A program made the position numbers and the translations under genes. DNA of 25,844 bases from a virus, in IMG/VR virus record IMGVR_UViG_3300048833_000285, positions 1 to 25,844 of that record. One strand, given 5' to 3'. Shown here piece by piece: positions 18,233-25,844 of the stretch. Below the pieces are notes generated by a model. It was not told the origin of the DNA. It saw nothing but the letters and a program-made list of their open reading frames with translations, and did no database searches. Each line of letters starts with the position of its first letter. The stretch's first letter is position 1.

Positions 18233-20150
18233 ATGGCGGATGAAGATGAGTGAGAACGTGCAAGCCACGCTCACCAAGCTTCGCAGTGCGAACGATCGCA
18301 CTGTTGCCGCATTCACCAAAGGCCAGGACCGTATCAACCAGTCCTTCAGTAGGATGAAGACTGGCATCAAGGATGGGATCGGCGGGGCATGGCAAGGAGC
18401 CAAAGCATCGCTGGGCGAGTTCAAGGAGGGCATGCTCAGCAGCCTGCCGATCCCTCCCCAGATGGCCAGCGCACTGGGTGCGTTGGCCGGACCGTTGGGT
18501 ATTGCTATCGCTCTGGCCGCTGGCCTCACCCTGGGCTTGGTGAAGAGCGTGCAGGCAGCGGAGGCCTTTGGTGTGCCGTTCCGTGAGCTGCGCAACCTGA
18601 ACCTGGACAAAACGAGCGAGCAGCTGCAGACGCTGAATGATGACCTGCTGCGCCTGTCCTTCGACAAAGGCCTGAACGCAGAGGCCGTGACCCGTGCCTA
18701 CTATGACATTCAGAGTGCCACGGGCAAGTATGGCCCGGAGGTGCTGGCCATGACCGGCCGTATCGGTGAGGCGGCGCGTGCACTGAACATGGACTACAGC
18801 GCAGCGGTGAACGGGGTATCGAAAGCGATGCTCGTTTTCAAGTTGCAAGCCAGTGATCTCGACTCTATCCTGGAGAGCAATGCGAAGACCGTGCAGGTCG
18901 GCATGGTGAACTTCGACCAGCTCGCACAGGTGCAAACGGAATACGCTGGTGCTGCAGGTGCAGTGAACCAGAAACTGGACACTGCCAACAAGGTGTTCGC
19001 GGCGCTCACGCAGAGCACCAAGGATGCGAACATCGCGGCCACAATGACCAAGGGGGCGTTCCAGGACCTGACCAAAGACTCCACCGTGAAAGGCTTGAAG
19101 TCCATCGGTGTCAGTGTCTACGATGCCAGCGGAGCGATGCGCCAGGCGGATGACATCTTGAAGGACTTGGTACCGCGACTTTCAGGAATGACCGACCTCC
19201 AGTTCAGCACGCTCAAAGAAGAGATCGGTGGAAGTGAGGGTATCCGTGGCCTGCTTGACCAGGCGAAGGGCAGCGGGGATACGCTGCTTCAAACGCTGGA
19301 GACTTTCGACTCCAGTAAGTTCAGCGTCAGTGATGCCATCCGCGCCAGCAATGGTGACCTCGATGTGATGAAGGACATGCTGAGCAACAAGATCAACGCC
19401 GCGATGATCCATGTAGGACAAGCTGTGTTGCCCTTGGCCGCGAACATCACAGACATGCTCATTGGCGCGGTGAACGGCATCCGTAACATGGTAGCATGGC
19501 TGAAGGGACTCTACGATAGCTCTGCCCTCGTGCGGGCTGTTTGGGAGAGCATCTTCGTGTTGTTGAAGACGGGCTGGGAGATGGTGGTGGCTGCTGTGAA
19601 GGTGCCACTCAACCTGATCATGACCATTGCGAAAGCTGCGGTCGAAGTTCTCTCGGGCAACTTCTCCCAAGCATGGGAGACGGTGAAGCAGGGTGGCAGT
19701 GACGTGGCCGACAACCTGGCCAATATGGTCACCGGTATCGGGGGAGCCTTTGGTAGTGCGTTCGACAACGTGATGCCCAAGGATAACCAGACGTTCAAGG
19801 CCAAAGCATCCATTGACACCAGCGCTGCACAGAAGGCCATGGAGGGCGTGAGCGGAAACATGGTGATGGACCCGGCCAACAAGCCCAACCCCGGCAAGGC
19901 CGCTGACCTGCTCGGTGGTACCGGAGCTACCAAGGGCGCTGCCACCACCAACGTGAAGCAAGGTGTGACCGAGGTGGTGGGCGGTGGCCAGCAGATGCGC
20001 ACTGTGACCGTGAACATCCAGAGCCTGGTGAAGGAGCTCACCGTGCAGACCACGAACATGCGTGAAGGCAGCGCAGAGATCCAACGCCTGGTGACGGACG
20101 CCCTGGTGCGTGCCGTGAACGGTGCCGAACTGGCCATAGCGAACGACTGA
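18213..20150 (+). CDS. tail tape measure protein
   Basis: 645 aa. Charged N-terminal helix (residues 12-70, with VQATLTKLRSANDRTVAAF), a hydrophobic segment about 84-110 (MASALGALAGPLGIAIALAA) and further hydrophobic helices in the middle (VWESIFVLLKTGWEMVVAAV). The central part has the TP901-type pattern of helices with Ala, Gln and Thr (FAALTQSTKDANIAATMTKG, then VSVYDASGAMRQADDILKDL). This is the length-setting core of the tail; the residue count predicts a tail of roughly 90-100 nm using about 1.5 angstrom per residue. The ATG at 18213 overlaps the frameshift product; M12 (18246) could be the real start. Confidence 0.92.
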   Translation: MALRVDEWRMKMSENVQATLTKLRSANDRTVAAFTKGQDRINQSFSRMKTGIKDGIGGAWQGAKASLGEFKEGMLSSLPIPPQMASALGALAGPLGIAIALAAGLTLGLVKSVQAAEAFGVPFRELRNLNLDKTSEQLQTLNDDLLRLSFDKGLNAEAVTRAYYDIQSATGKYGPEVLAMTGRIGEAARALNMDYSAAVNGVSKAMLVFKLQASDLDSILESNAKTVQVGMVNFDQLAQVQTEYAGAAGAVNQKLDTANKVFAALTQSTKDANIAATMTKGAFQDLTKDSTVKGLKSIGVSVYDASGAMRQADDILKDLVPRLSGMTDLQFSTLKEEIGGSEGIRGLLDQAKGSGDTLLQTLETFDSSKFSVSDAIRASNGDLDVMKDMLSNKINAAMIHVGQAVLPLAANITDMLIGAVNGIRNMVAWLKGLYDSSALVRAVWESIFVLLKTGWEMVVAAVKVPLNLIMTIAKAAVEVLSGNFSQAWETVKQGGSDVADNLANMVTGIGGAFGSAFDNVMPKDNQTFKAKASIDTSAAQKAMEGVSGNMVMDPANKPNPGKAADLLGGTGATKGAATTNVKQGVTEVVGGGQQMRTVTVNIQSLVKELTVQTTNMREGSAEIQRLVTDALVRAVNGAELAIAND

Positions 20151-20716
20151 TGGCTGAGATGAACCTGCGCCAGCTCTACGGTACGACCTTCGGGTTCGTG
20201 GCCCTTCCCTTCCGTAAGGAGACGGGCAGCGTGGAGGTGACCAAGGCCGAACCGTTCCAAGGCCAGGCCGTTGGTGGCCAGGAACCGGAGCGCTATGGGC
20301 TGATGGGCACGCCCATCCACCTGCCGTGCAAGCTGGAGAACTATGACCTACCGAACGAACCGCTGATCGATATCACCGGTGAGCGCATCATCGTTAAGAC
20401 CCAGGTGGACGGCAATGATGGCACCTTCAAGGAGCTTTATAGCACCGGTGATATGGCCATCACCATCCGTGGTATCTGTGTGAATGAGGATGACCCGGAC
20501 AGCTACCCCGAGGACCAGGTGCGGGCCATCCGCAACATCATCGAAACGCGTAGGCATGTGAAGATCGTGAACAGGCTCACGAGCCTCTTCAACATTGAGC
20601 ACGTGGCCATCGAGTCCTTCAGCTTCCCATCCATGGAAGGAGAGCTTGGGATGCAGGCCTATGAGCTGCGCTGTGTCTCGGATCGCGAATTCGCCCTCAA
20701 CCTCCGTGAGCAGTGA
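20150..20716 (+). CDS. DUF6046-like tail/baseplate protein
   Basis: 188 aa. It begins MAEMNLRQLYGTTFGFVALP and has the conserved beta-rich section GTPIHLPCKLENYDLPNEPL, then DITGERIIVKTQVDGNDGTF and IKG-like FSFPSMEGELGMQAYELRC with SDREF at the end. These are typical of DUF6046 proteins found between tape measure and hub in Bacteroidota Mu-like and related phages, where Mu has its gp43 DNA-circularisation-type protein. Its start overlaps the tape measure stop (TGATGG). It may link the tube to the baseplate. Family call by eye. Confidence 0.75.
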   Translation: MAEMNLRQLYGTTFGFVALPFRKETGSVEVTKAEPFQGQAVGGQEPERYGLMGTPIHLPCKLENYDLPNEPLIDITGERIIVKTQVDGNDGTFKELYSTGDMAITIRGICVNEDDPDSYPEDQVRAIRNIIETRRHVKIVNRLTSLFNIEHVAIESFSFPSMEGELGMQAYELRCVSDREFALNLREQ

Positions 20717-20721
20717 AGGCG

Positions 20722-21645
20722 ATGAACGCACATATCACCATCGGTCAGTATGACTTCCGCTACGTGCACCAGGTGAGCGTGGAGAGCAGTTGGAAGGTGC
20801 TTGCTGATACTTGCACCATTGAGCTGCCCAATGTGGAGGGGCAGCTCACGAAGGCGATCGTGCCGGGTGACGAGGTTATCGTGCGCCTGGGGTATGATGG
20901 TGCCTATAGCGAGGACTTTCGCGGCTACGTGTCAGCTGTGGCCCCAACCAGCCCGGTCCGCATCGAGTGTGTTGACGCGATGTGGAAGCTCCGCCAGGAG
21001 ACCATCACGATGAGCTGGCGCAGCGTGTCCCTTGCGGACGTGGTGCGCTACATCGTACCGGGATCCGTGGTGTCGGTGCCGGATGTGACGCTGGCACCCT
21101 TCCGCCTGGACAAGGTGACCCGTGCCGAGGCACTGCAGGTGGTGAAGGAACAGTACGGGCTCTGTGTCTTCTACCGTGGCCCTGAGCTGTACGTTGGCCT
21201 TCCGTACGGCATTGACCAGGTGCCCCTTGAATGGCGCTACCACATGCAGCGCAACGTGGCCAGCTTCGGCAGCCTGGCGTTCAAGCGTGCCGATGATGTG
21301 AAGGTGAAGGTGCAGGCCATCAGCATCCGCCCGGACAACAGCCGTCTGGAGGTGGAGGTCGGTGACAGCCAGGGCGAGCAGCACACGCTGCACTTCTACA
21401 ACCTCACCGAGCCGGAGCTACGCCAGCAGGCAGAGCAGAAGCTTGGGCTGATGAAGTACGATGGCTACACCGGCGCGTTCACCGCGTTCGGCTTCCCCAC
21501 GGCACAGCACAGCGGGATCGTTGATCTGGCTGATGACCGCTATCCTGGACGCGGTGGCCGGTACTTCATCGATGCGGTGAAGGTGAGCTACGGACCGAAC
21601 GGATACCGCCGTGAGATCACCCTCGGAAAGCGGGCATCATCATGA
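20722..21645 (+). CDS. baseplate hub protein (Mu gp44-like)
   Basis: 307 aa starting at ATG 20722 (MNAHITIGQYDFRYVHQVSV); a GTG at 20713 is also possible and would overlap the previous stop. Sequence features match the hub/late-control gpD group: the N-terminal SSWKVLADTCTIELPN, GDEVIVRLGYDGAYSEDFRG, a central LPYGIDQVPLEWRYHMQRNV, and SYGPNGYRREITLGKRAS at the end. The hub trimer joins tube and spike. It is followed by the spike gene with a 4-base overlap, as in Mu gp44/gp45. Length is within the usual range. Confidence 0.85.
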   Translation: MNAHITIGQYDFRYVHQVSVESSWKVLADTCTIELPNVEGQLTKAIVPGDEVIVRLGYDGAYSEDFRGYVSAVAPTSPVRIECVDAMWKLRQETITMSWRSVSLADVVRYIVPGSVVSVPDVTLAPFRLDKVTRAEALQVVKEQYGLCVFYRGPELYVGLPYGIDQVPLEWRYHMQRNVASFGSLAFKRADDVKVKVQAISIRPDNSRLEVEVGDSQGEQHTLHFYNLTEPELRQQAEQKLGLMKYDGYTGAFTAFGFPTAQHSGIVDLADDRYPGRGGRYFIDAVKVSYGPNGYRREITLGKRASS

Positions 21646-22214
21646 GCACCGAGCGGGTCAATAGCGCACTGAGGAAGCTGGTGAAGCGCCAGCAGACCGT
21701 GCCCGTGATCAGTGGCACGGTGACCGCCGTCAATGGCATGCTGTGCGATGTGCAACCGAGCGATGGCGGTGCGGTGATTTTCGATGTGCGGATGAAGGTG
21801 GCCAGCAACGAAGGCGATGCCGGGTGTTATGCCGTTCCGATGGTAGGCAGCCGCGTTCTCCTGGTGATGCTGGAAGGCAACGTGAACGCCTGGGCATTGC
21901 TGCAGGTGGAGACGATTGACCGCTGGGTGCTGAAGCTGGACACCGGCGCTGAGCTGGTGGCATCACAGGGCGGTGAAGTGGCCATCAACGGGGACCAGTA
22001 CGGAGGCCTGGTGAAGGTGAACGAACTACGCACAGAGCTGCAGAAGGTGAACACCTTCCTCACTGCATTACGGACGGCGATCAGTAGTGCGATACCAGTA
22101 CCGAACGATGGCGGTGCAGCACTGAAGATCGCCATCACCAACGCGATCGCCGGGCAGCAGTTGCCGACCTACTCAGGTATCGAAAGCACCAGGACGAAGC
22201 ATGGAGGTCTTTGA
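21642..22214 (+). CDS. baseplate spike/assembly protein gpV-like (Mu gp45)
   Basis: 190 aa. An OB-fold-like N-terminus (VISGTVTAVNGMLCDVQPSD, then VRMKVASNEGDAGCYAVPMV, GSRVLLVML) fits the gpV/gp45 spike, which forms a membrane-piercing trimer. In the middle, GAELVASQGGEVAINGDQYG is beta-helical, followed by a helical C-terminus (NELRTELQKVNTFLTALRTA). A His-x-His iron-binding tip motif of gpV is not obvious; the C-terminus ends in TRTKHGGL. It overlaps hub and wedge genes at both ends. The helical C-terminal extension is common in Bacteroidota homologues. Confidence 0.82.
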   Translation: MSTERVNSALRKLVKRQQTVPVISGTVTAVNGMLCDVQPSDGGAVIFDVRMKVASNEGDAGCYAVPMVGSRVLLVMLEGNVNAWALLQVETIDRWVLKLDTGAELVASQGGEVAINGDQYGGLVKVNELRTELQKVNTFLTALRTAISSAIPVPNDGGAALKIAITNAIAGQQLPTYSGIESTRTKHGGL

Positions 22215-22503
22215 TTTCATATTCGATGAGGATGGCGACCTGTTCGTGCAGGGAGGTGACCTTGCGCTGGGCGAGTCCACCCTGGATCATCAGCGCGACC
22301 TGATCCTGGCTGCCAAAGGTGACTTCAGGCAGTGGCCGTTGATCGGGGTGGCCATCCGCACGGAACTGCTCAACGCTATCGGCCCGAGTGACATCCGTGT
22401 GGCCATCCAAAGAGAGATGGAAAGGGACGGCATGGCGGTGAGCAAATTGGTTGTCACCAATGAGCTGGATATTGACCTCGTAGCCTCATACCGTGATGCG
22501 TAA
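22201..22503 (+). CDS. baseplate wedge protein, gp25/gpW-like (Mu gp46)
   Basis: 100 aa. It has the gpW/gp25 pattern: acidic FDFIFDEDGDLFVQGGDLAL, a conserved helix TLDHQRDLILAAKGDFRQWP, then GVAIRTELLNAIGPSDIRVA and a beta strand at the end (SKLVVTNELDIDLVASYRDA). Gp25 relatives form the wedge core of contractile baseplates and carry lysozyme-like names in older annotation, although lysozyme residues are not expected here. It overlaps the spike gene by 14 bases and the next gene by 8. Mu gp46 has a comparable place between gp45 and gp47. Confidence 0.85.
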   Translation: MEVFDFIFDEDGDLFVQGGDLALGESTLDHQRDLILAAKGDFRQWPLIGVAIRTELLNAIGPSDIRVAIQREMERDGMAVSKLVVTNELDIDLVASYRDA

Positions 22504-23371
22504 GACAACGGTCCTGGACAGGCAGACCATCGTGGATATCGCGGTGCGTGAACACGGCTCGGTTGAAGGGCTGTTTTCGGTGCTGAAAGACAACCCTCAG
22601 GTGGAAGGCGTTTCGGACCAGCTGCTACCCGGTCAACAGCTCGATGTAAAGGCTGCTCCGGTGGACGCTGTTGTGACCGGCTTCTACCAGGCGAACAACC
22701 TCTACCCGGTGACCGATACCCTGCTGCCTGTGGATGAGTGCAGCGGGTATCCGTGCATCCCCCGTAACGTGCAGGCCTACGCGGTCACCACGCCCGACTT
22801 CCAATCCTCATTGGAGGTGATCGGCACCCCTGTCGGAAGGAGGTTCTTTATCACCGACCTGACGCCTGCCGAGGACCCTGAGACGGCATCCCTGTTCGCA
22901 CGCTACACGGGCTACGTTCTGAGGTGGCGTGGACTGGGTGATACCGGTGGTGCGGAAGGCACTGCTTGGGATGTGATCAGTGTGGCTCCTGGGTCGGTGA
23001 TCGACATCAACACGGGCACCAGCTATTGGAAGAGCTGGAACGCTGCCAGCGGCACCGCTGTATACCCCTCCGGCCGCTTTGGTCTGCCCTGGCTTCCGCC
23101 CCCCACTGAGGAGGGTTCATTTGAGAAGGTGAGCCGGTCCATGGAAGAGCCTATCCAAAGCGCCATGTTCAGCCCTTGCCGATGGTGGCAGGTTCAGCGT
23201 CAATCGCTGATGGAGGGAGGTGACTTTGTGGACTTCGGAGAGCGCCGAAAAGAGAACGACCCAACGCTGTTCCCATTGGAGGGAGGCTTCTACTTGTACC
23301 GCATCCTCTGGAGCACCGGCGCAGGCACGATCTGCGTACAGGGCTACAGTGAAACAATCCTATTGGTCTGA
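22496..23371 (+). CDS. baseplate protein with LysM-like N-terminus
   Basis: 291 aa from the ATG at 22496; a GTG at 22493 would add one residue. Residues 5-52 resemble a LysM fold (RQTIVDIAVREHGSVEGLFS, then NPQVEGVSDQLLPGQQLDV), as in gpX-like baseplate proteins. The rest contains aromatic-rich segments (YWKSWNAASGTAVYPSGRFG, and SMEEPIQSAMFSPCRWWQVQ) that I cannot assign. In Mu no gene lies between gp46 and gp47, so this is an insertion relative to Mu. LysM modules bind glycan or act as oligomer adaptors in tails. The stop overlaps the baseplate J start (TGATGG). Confidence 0.7.
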   Translation: MRKTTVLDRQTIVDIAVREHGSVEGLFSVLKDNPQVEGVSDQLLPGQQLDVKAAPVDAVVTGFYQANNLYPVTDTLLPVDECSGYPCIPRNVQAYAVTTPDFQSSLEVIGTPVGRRFFITDLTPAEDPETASLFARYTGYVLRWRGLGDTGGAEGTAWDVISVAPGSVIDINTGTSYWKSWNAASGTAVYPSGRFGLPWLPPPTEEGSFEKVSRSMEEPIQSAMFSPCRWWQVQRQSLMEGGDFVDFGERRKENDPTLFPLEGGFYLYRILWSTGAGTICVQGYSETILLV

Positions 23372-24240
23372 TGGCACGCACACTGACGGAGATCTATGAC
23401 GCACTGGCTCTGGAGAAGAGCGAGATGCCTGAGCTGACAGCGCTGCAGCCGAACATCGATACGGCACAGAGCCTGCTCAACTCGCTAGCCACACCCAGCC
23501 GGGTGGCACGCTGGCGTTTGATGCTCTGGGTGGTGGCAGTTTGCACCTTCGTTCATGAGAACCTCTGGGACCTCTTCCGTGCTGAGGTGGATGCGATCGC
23601 GCTCGGGTCCACCATTGGTACTTTGCGGTGGTACGTGAACAAGGCTCTGGCCTATCAGCACGGCTATGACCTGGTGATCATCGACAACGTACCGAAGTAC
23701 GAGCTGGATGTGCCCGCTGCACGTATCGTGAAGAGCGCTGCCGGACGCGATGTGACCGGGCATGTGATCATCAAGGTGGCCAAGGTGGTGAGCGGCAACC
23801 TGGCCCCGCTCAGCACGCCCGAGTTTGAAGGCTTCGAGGCGTACATGGATGCCATCAAAATGGCGGGTACCGTGCTCACTGTTCTCAGCGCTCCACCGGA
23901 CCAGGTTAGGGTGACCGCAACCGTGTACTACAACCCCCTGCTTTTGGCTGCCAATGGAAGCCTGCTCACAGATGGCTCTGTGTTCCCCGCCGAGGACGCG
24001 ATCCGGGAGTACTTCAGCTCCCTTCCCTTCAATGGTGAGATGAGCATCACGGCGCTCCAGGATGCACTGCAGCGTGTCCCATCCATCGTGAACCCGGTGA
24101 TCAGCTCCGTGCAGACCCAGTACGGTGCATTCCCGTTCACGCCGGTGGTGCAGTACTACACGGCCTACGCGGGCTATCTCATCATAGATCCGCTGACGCC
24201 GCTGGCCACCACCATCACATACGTGCCCTATGCTCTTTGA
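23371..24240 (+). CDS. baseplate J-like protein (Mu gp47)
   Basis: 289 aa. The N-terminal helical part (MARTLTEIYDALALEKSEMP) and hydrophobic ARWRLMLWVVAVCTFVHENL are typical of Bacteroidota baseplate J variants. A central beta domain follows (KSAAGRDVTGHVIIKVAKVV, then PDQVRVTATVYYNPLLLAAN) together with AEDAIREYFSSLPFNGEMSI and TALQDALQRVPSIVNPVISS. In contractile tails gpJ/gp47 forms wedges that bind the gp25-like protein. Overlaps its neighbours by 1 and 11 bases. Length is shorter than Mu gp47 (about 380 aa), as usual in this group. Confidence 0.85.
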   Translation: MARTLTEIYDALALEKSEMPELTALQPNIDTAQSLLNSLATPSRVARWRLMLWVVAVCTFVHENLWDLFRAEVDAIALGSTIGTLRWYVNKALAYQHGYDLVIIDNVPKYELDVPAARIVKSAAGRDVTGHVIIKVAKVVSGNLAPLSTPEFEGFEAYMDAIKMAGTVLTVLSAPPDQVRVTATVYYNPLLLAANGSLLTDGSVFPAEDAIREYFSSLPFNGEMSITALQDALQRVPSIVNPVISSVQTQYGAFPFTPVVQYYTAYAGYLIIDPLTPLATTITYVPYAL

Positions 24241-24829
24241 GGTCAACTGGGTGCAGTTTGCGCAGACCCTTATGCCCTCTTGGTGGCGTAAGGTTCGCTT
24301 CGTTGCATTCATGCGTGTGATGGTCGGTCAGGTCCGGGTGCTGCACGGTGCGTTCCTGTCCTTCCGTAGCACAACGCTCTACAACATGACGCACACGGCT
24401 CAGACGATGAGCCTGGAGCATATCATCAATGACCGTTTCGACCCGCTACTGCGCCGTATCTACATCGACAATCAGCCTGACCCGACGCAGGCCTACATCT
24501 TCCGCCTGGTTGAGGCAGAGGATGGCCCAGCTCTATACCGGCGCTGGCGCATCGTCACTGCCTACACTACAGGCCAACGTGTGGCTCATAATGGGGTCAT
24601 TTACACCGCACTGGCCAATAACACCGGGGTGGCACCTGTAGATGGCAGTCCATCGTGGTCAGTGACCGAACCGAGCTACACTATCACCACCCTGTACGAT
24701 GCGCTGAACGCGGCGGACTTCAAGGTGATGATCCCGGACGTCATGTACGTCGATCCGGCCGCTATGCGATCGCTGGTGGACGGGTATAAACTGGCAGGCA
24801 AACGCTACACCATCGAATCCTATGAATAA
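24230..24829 (+). CDS. gp48-like tail protein with carbohydrate-binding-like segment
   Basis: 199 aa. Residues 1-85 follow the pattern of the Bacteroidota gp48-like tail proteins (QFAQTLMPSWWRKVRFVAFM, then TMSLEHIINDRFDPLLRRIY). Residues about 108-140, ending in SPSWSV, resemble a small CBM5/12-type carbohydrate-binding module: AYTTGQRVAHNGVIYTALAN, with the terminal Trp. That suggests contact with host surface glycans. The remaining C-terminus is helical (AMRSLVDGYKLAGKRYTIES). The start lies within baseplate J (11-base overlap) and the end overlaps the fibre by 8. The gp48 assignment rests on position and the first motif. Confidence 0.75.
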   Translation: MLFEVNWVQFAQTLMPSWWRKVRFVAFMRVMVGQVRVLHGAFLSFRSTTLYNMTHTAQTMSLEHIINDRFDPLLRRIYIDNQPDPTQAYIFRLVEAEDGPALYRRWRIVTAYTTGQRVAHNGVIYTALANNTGVAPVDGSPSWSVTEPSYTITTLYDALNAADFKVMIPDVMYVDPAAMRSLVDGYKLAGKRYTIESYE

Positions 24830-25730
24830 GCTCGACTTCACCCTCAATGGAGGGTTCCCTCTGGACTCTGATGACCTGGCCTGGCAACAGGATGGTATGA
24901 CCAATGTGCTGGCAGCAATCCTCAATGCTTTCGGGACCGGCCCCTATGGGCTCAATGGGCTCGCCATCACTGCTGGCTCAGGCGCTGGTCTTTACAACGT
25001 GGCTGCTGGCTGGGTTGTCATCGCGGGCGAGGCACACTACTACCCTGGGGGCACCGATGTGGCAATGCCAGGCGGCTTTGCCCTTTGGGGGCTGAGCCCG
25101 GTGCGTGATGTTGACCCTGCCGGTGAAGAGGTGTTCCGGGACCTGAGCGTCCAGAATGCTTGGAAGCGGACCACTTGTGCGGTCGTGCCCTCATCACCCC
25201 TTCCTGACGAATTCTGGCCCTTCAATGGTCTGCGGGTGGATCGCCGTCTGCGCAATGGAGCCGCAGTACCCCGTGGCGGCCTGATACCGTACGTGGGCTC
25301 ACTGGAGTTCTTCGATACCACTGGGTTGGGCATTACAGGAACACCGATGGAAGGATGGGCGGTGGCCAACGGTCTCAATGGCACAATCGACATGAGGGGG
25401 ATGGTGGCCGCTGGAGCTACCACGGTGCCTGCCAGTGGAGCACCAGACCGCTTTTCGGGCGTCACGGTGGATACTATCCCAGGAACACGGTATGGCCGCG
25501 ACCTGCTTCAACTGGAAGCGAACCAGCTACCACAGCACACGCACCCGCTATCATTCCCATCGGAACAGTACCCATCGGCGCTACAGCCAGGCAGCAGTGC
25601 GTTCGGATCAGGTGCATCGCACCCCTACCAGCCCTTCCCGACCGCGACCGACCCGAACGAGAGCCTTCTTACCCCTGTTGACATGCGTCAGCCGACCTAT
25701 ATGTTGGTCTGGCTACAGAGCATGGATTAA
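24822..25730 (+). CDS. tail fibre with collar-type domain
   Basis: 302 aa. The N-terminal attachment part has LDFTLNGGFPLDSDDLAWQQ and a Gly/Ala-rich stretch. The C-terminal half matches the phage tail collar pattern: GGLIPYVGSLEFFDTTGLGI, then GWAVANGLNGTIDMRGMVAA, LEANQLPQHTHPLS, and the terminal VDMRQPTYMLVWLQ. Collar domains trimerise and carry the receptor tip. It is the last gene of the rightward late operon, overlaps the gp48-like gene by 8 bases, and no fibre-chaperone gene follows. It is short for a main fibre (usually over 400 aa), so a tail tip or side fibre is possible. No invertase or alternative C-termini are seen nearby. Confidence 0.85.
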   Translation: MNKLDFTLNGGFPLDSDDLAWQQDGMTNVLAAILNAFGTGPYGLNGLAITAGSGAGLYNVAAGWVVIAGEAHYYPGGTDVAMPGGFALWGLSPVRDVDPAGEEVFRDLSVQNAWKRTTCAVVPSSPLPDEFWPFNGLRVDRRLRNGAAVPRGGLIPYVGSLEFFDTTGLGITGTPMEGWAVANGLNGTIDMRGMVAAGATTVPASGAPDRFSGVTVDTIPGTRYGRDLLQLEANQLPQHTHPLSFPSEQYPSALQPGSSAFGSGASHPYQPFPTATDPNESLLTPVDMRQPTYMLVWLQSMD

Positions 25731-25731
25731 G

Positions 25732-25745
25732 GGCCTGTAAAGGCC
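25732..25745 (+). terminator. weak terminator-like hairpin after tail fibre
   Basis: GGCCT (25732-25736) and AGGCC (25741-25745) pair around GTAA, one base after the fibre stop, followed by TCATTAAC. The stem is short and the T-run poor, but it stands at the end of the late operon. Confidence 0.35.
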
Positions 25746-25774
25746 TCATTAACCCCGTTCTTTGACATCCTGGC

Positions 25775-25816
25775 AATTTGCACCTTTGGATTTCAAGATC
25801 TGCACGTTTCGATTTC
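25775..25816. repeat. paired 20-bp direct repeats, candidate transposase end sites
   Basis: Copy 1 (25775-25794) reads AATTTGCACCTTTGGATTTC and copy 2 (25797-25816) reads GATCTGCACGTTTCGATTTC: 16 of 20 identical, repeat period 22 bases. Their place after the last tail gene, near where a Mu-like right end should be, and the 22-base period recall MuA end-binding sites (about 22 bp). Partial TGCAC echoes continue to 25832. The phage terminus itself is not proven in the window. Confidence 0.5.
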
Positions 25817-25844
25817 CGGCTTCTAGCTGCACCACCACGCTTAC

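Larger units (their letters stand above)
1..25844. mobile_element. Mu-like transposable phage/prophage (left end missing)
   Basis: A DDE transposase, a CI-like repressor, a gp27/gp28-like terminase pair, a gp29/gp30-type portal and MuF, a gpG-like protein, a protease/scaffold, a sheath, a tube and a full Mu-type baseplate set (gp44 to gp48 equivalents) occur without interruption by host genes. This combination defines a Mu-like myovirus. Unlike Mu itself, the transposase is read leftward and the head genes are split between two divergent operons meeting near base 11100. The transposase runs off the left edge, so the left end is outside the window. The right end is probably near 25770-25844, where paired direct repeats follow the last tail gene. 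Whether it is integrated cannot be told from this window. Confidence 0.93.

Noticed and set aside
1-25844. Anti-phage defence or toxin-antitoxin cargo
   Set aside because: Every confident gene fits phage regulation, packaging, head, lysis or tail. The two unknown small genes (2881-3117, 5274-5453) and the small membrane protein lack defence motifs.

Overview
The window is most of a Mu-like transposable phage (myovirus), either a prophage or a phage genome. It holds a DDE transposase, a repressor/early-promoter switch, a complete head module and a contractile-tail module. The left end of the element (the rest of the transposase, any MuB-like ATPase and the other early genes) lies outside the window. 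The right end appears to fall at or just beyond base 25844. The host is probably a fairly GC-rich member of the Bacteroidota. This is inferred from A-rich leaders in place of strong Shine-Dalgarno sequences at several genes, promoters that fit the Bacteroidota TTTG / TAnnTTTG pattern, and tail families typical of Bacteroidota phages (DUF2586-type sheath, DUF6046-type protein). No host marker gene is present.

Layout. Bases 1-2078, leftward: early operon of a small HTH-like protein, an XRE/coiled-coil regulator and a MuA-like transposase cut by the window edge. Bases 2079-2172: switch region with a leftward promoter and GAAGT-type repeats. Bases 2173-2610, rightward: CI-like repressor. Bases 2611-11018, leftward late operon, listed in transcription order from the right: small terminase, large terminase, zinc-ribbon protein, gp36-like connector, a giant portal-MuF-metallopeptidase fusion, a 59-aa protein, a gpG-like morphogenesis protein, a gp37-like/DUF1566 fusion, a 78-aa protein, and a doubtful lipoprotein-like ORF. 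Most of these genes overlap by 1-4 bases (ATGA or TGATG).

Bases 11019-11167 form a divergent late-control region with four related GGGTAACG-type motifs. Bases 11168-25730, rightward late operon: prohead protease with an in-frame nested scaffold, small membrane protein, major capsid protein with a signal-peptide-like extension, a large hairpin, a tRNA-Ile-like gene, a protein with a histone-like Lys/Ala tail, a lysis cassette (holin candidate, CHAP-type endolysin, u-spanin), sheath, tube, tail-assembly chaperone with a -1 frameshift signal, tape measure, DUF6046-type protein, baseplate hub, spike, gp25-like wedge, LysM-like protein, baseplate J, a gp48-like protein with a carbohydrate-binding-like segment, and a collar-type tail fibre. 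After the fibre come a weak terminator-like hairpin and two 20-bp direct repeats spaced 22 bp, which are plausible transposase end-binding sites.

No stretch longer than 300 bases lacks a gene. The largest gaps are 2611-2880 (doubtful ORF and weak hairpin) and 13689-13941 (hairpin and tRNA). The most unusual points are the portal-MuF-zincin polyprotein, the secretory-signal-like N-terminus on the capsid protein, the textbook A AAA AAG slippery site with an upstream AGGAGG, the repeat-rich divergent control region, and the paired repeats at the right end. I saw no clear anti-phage defence cassette, CRISPR array or reverse transcriptase.
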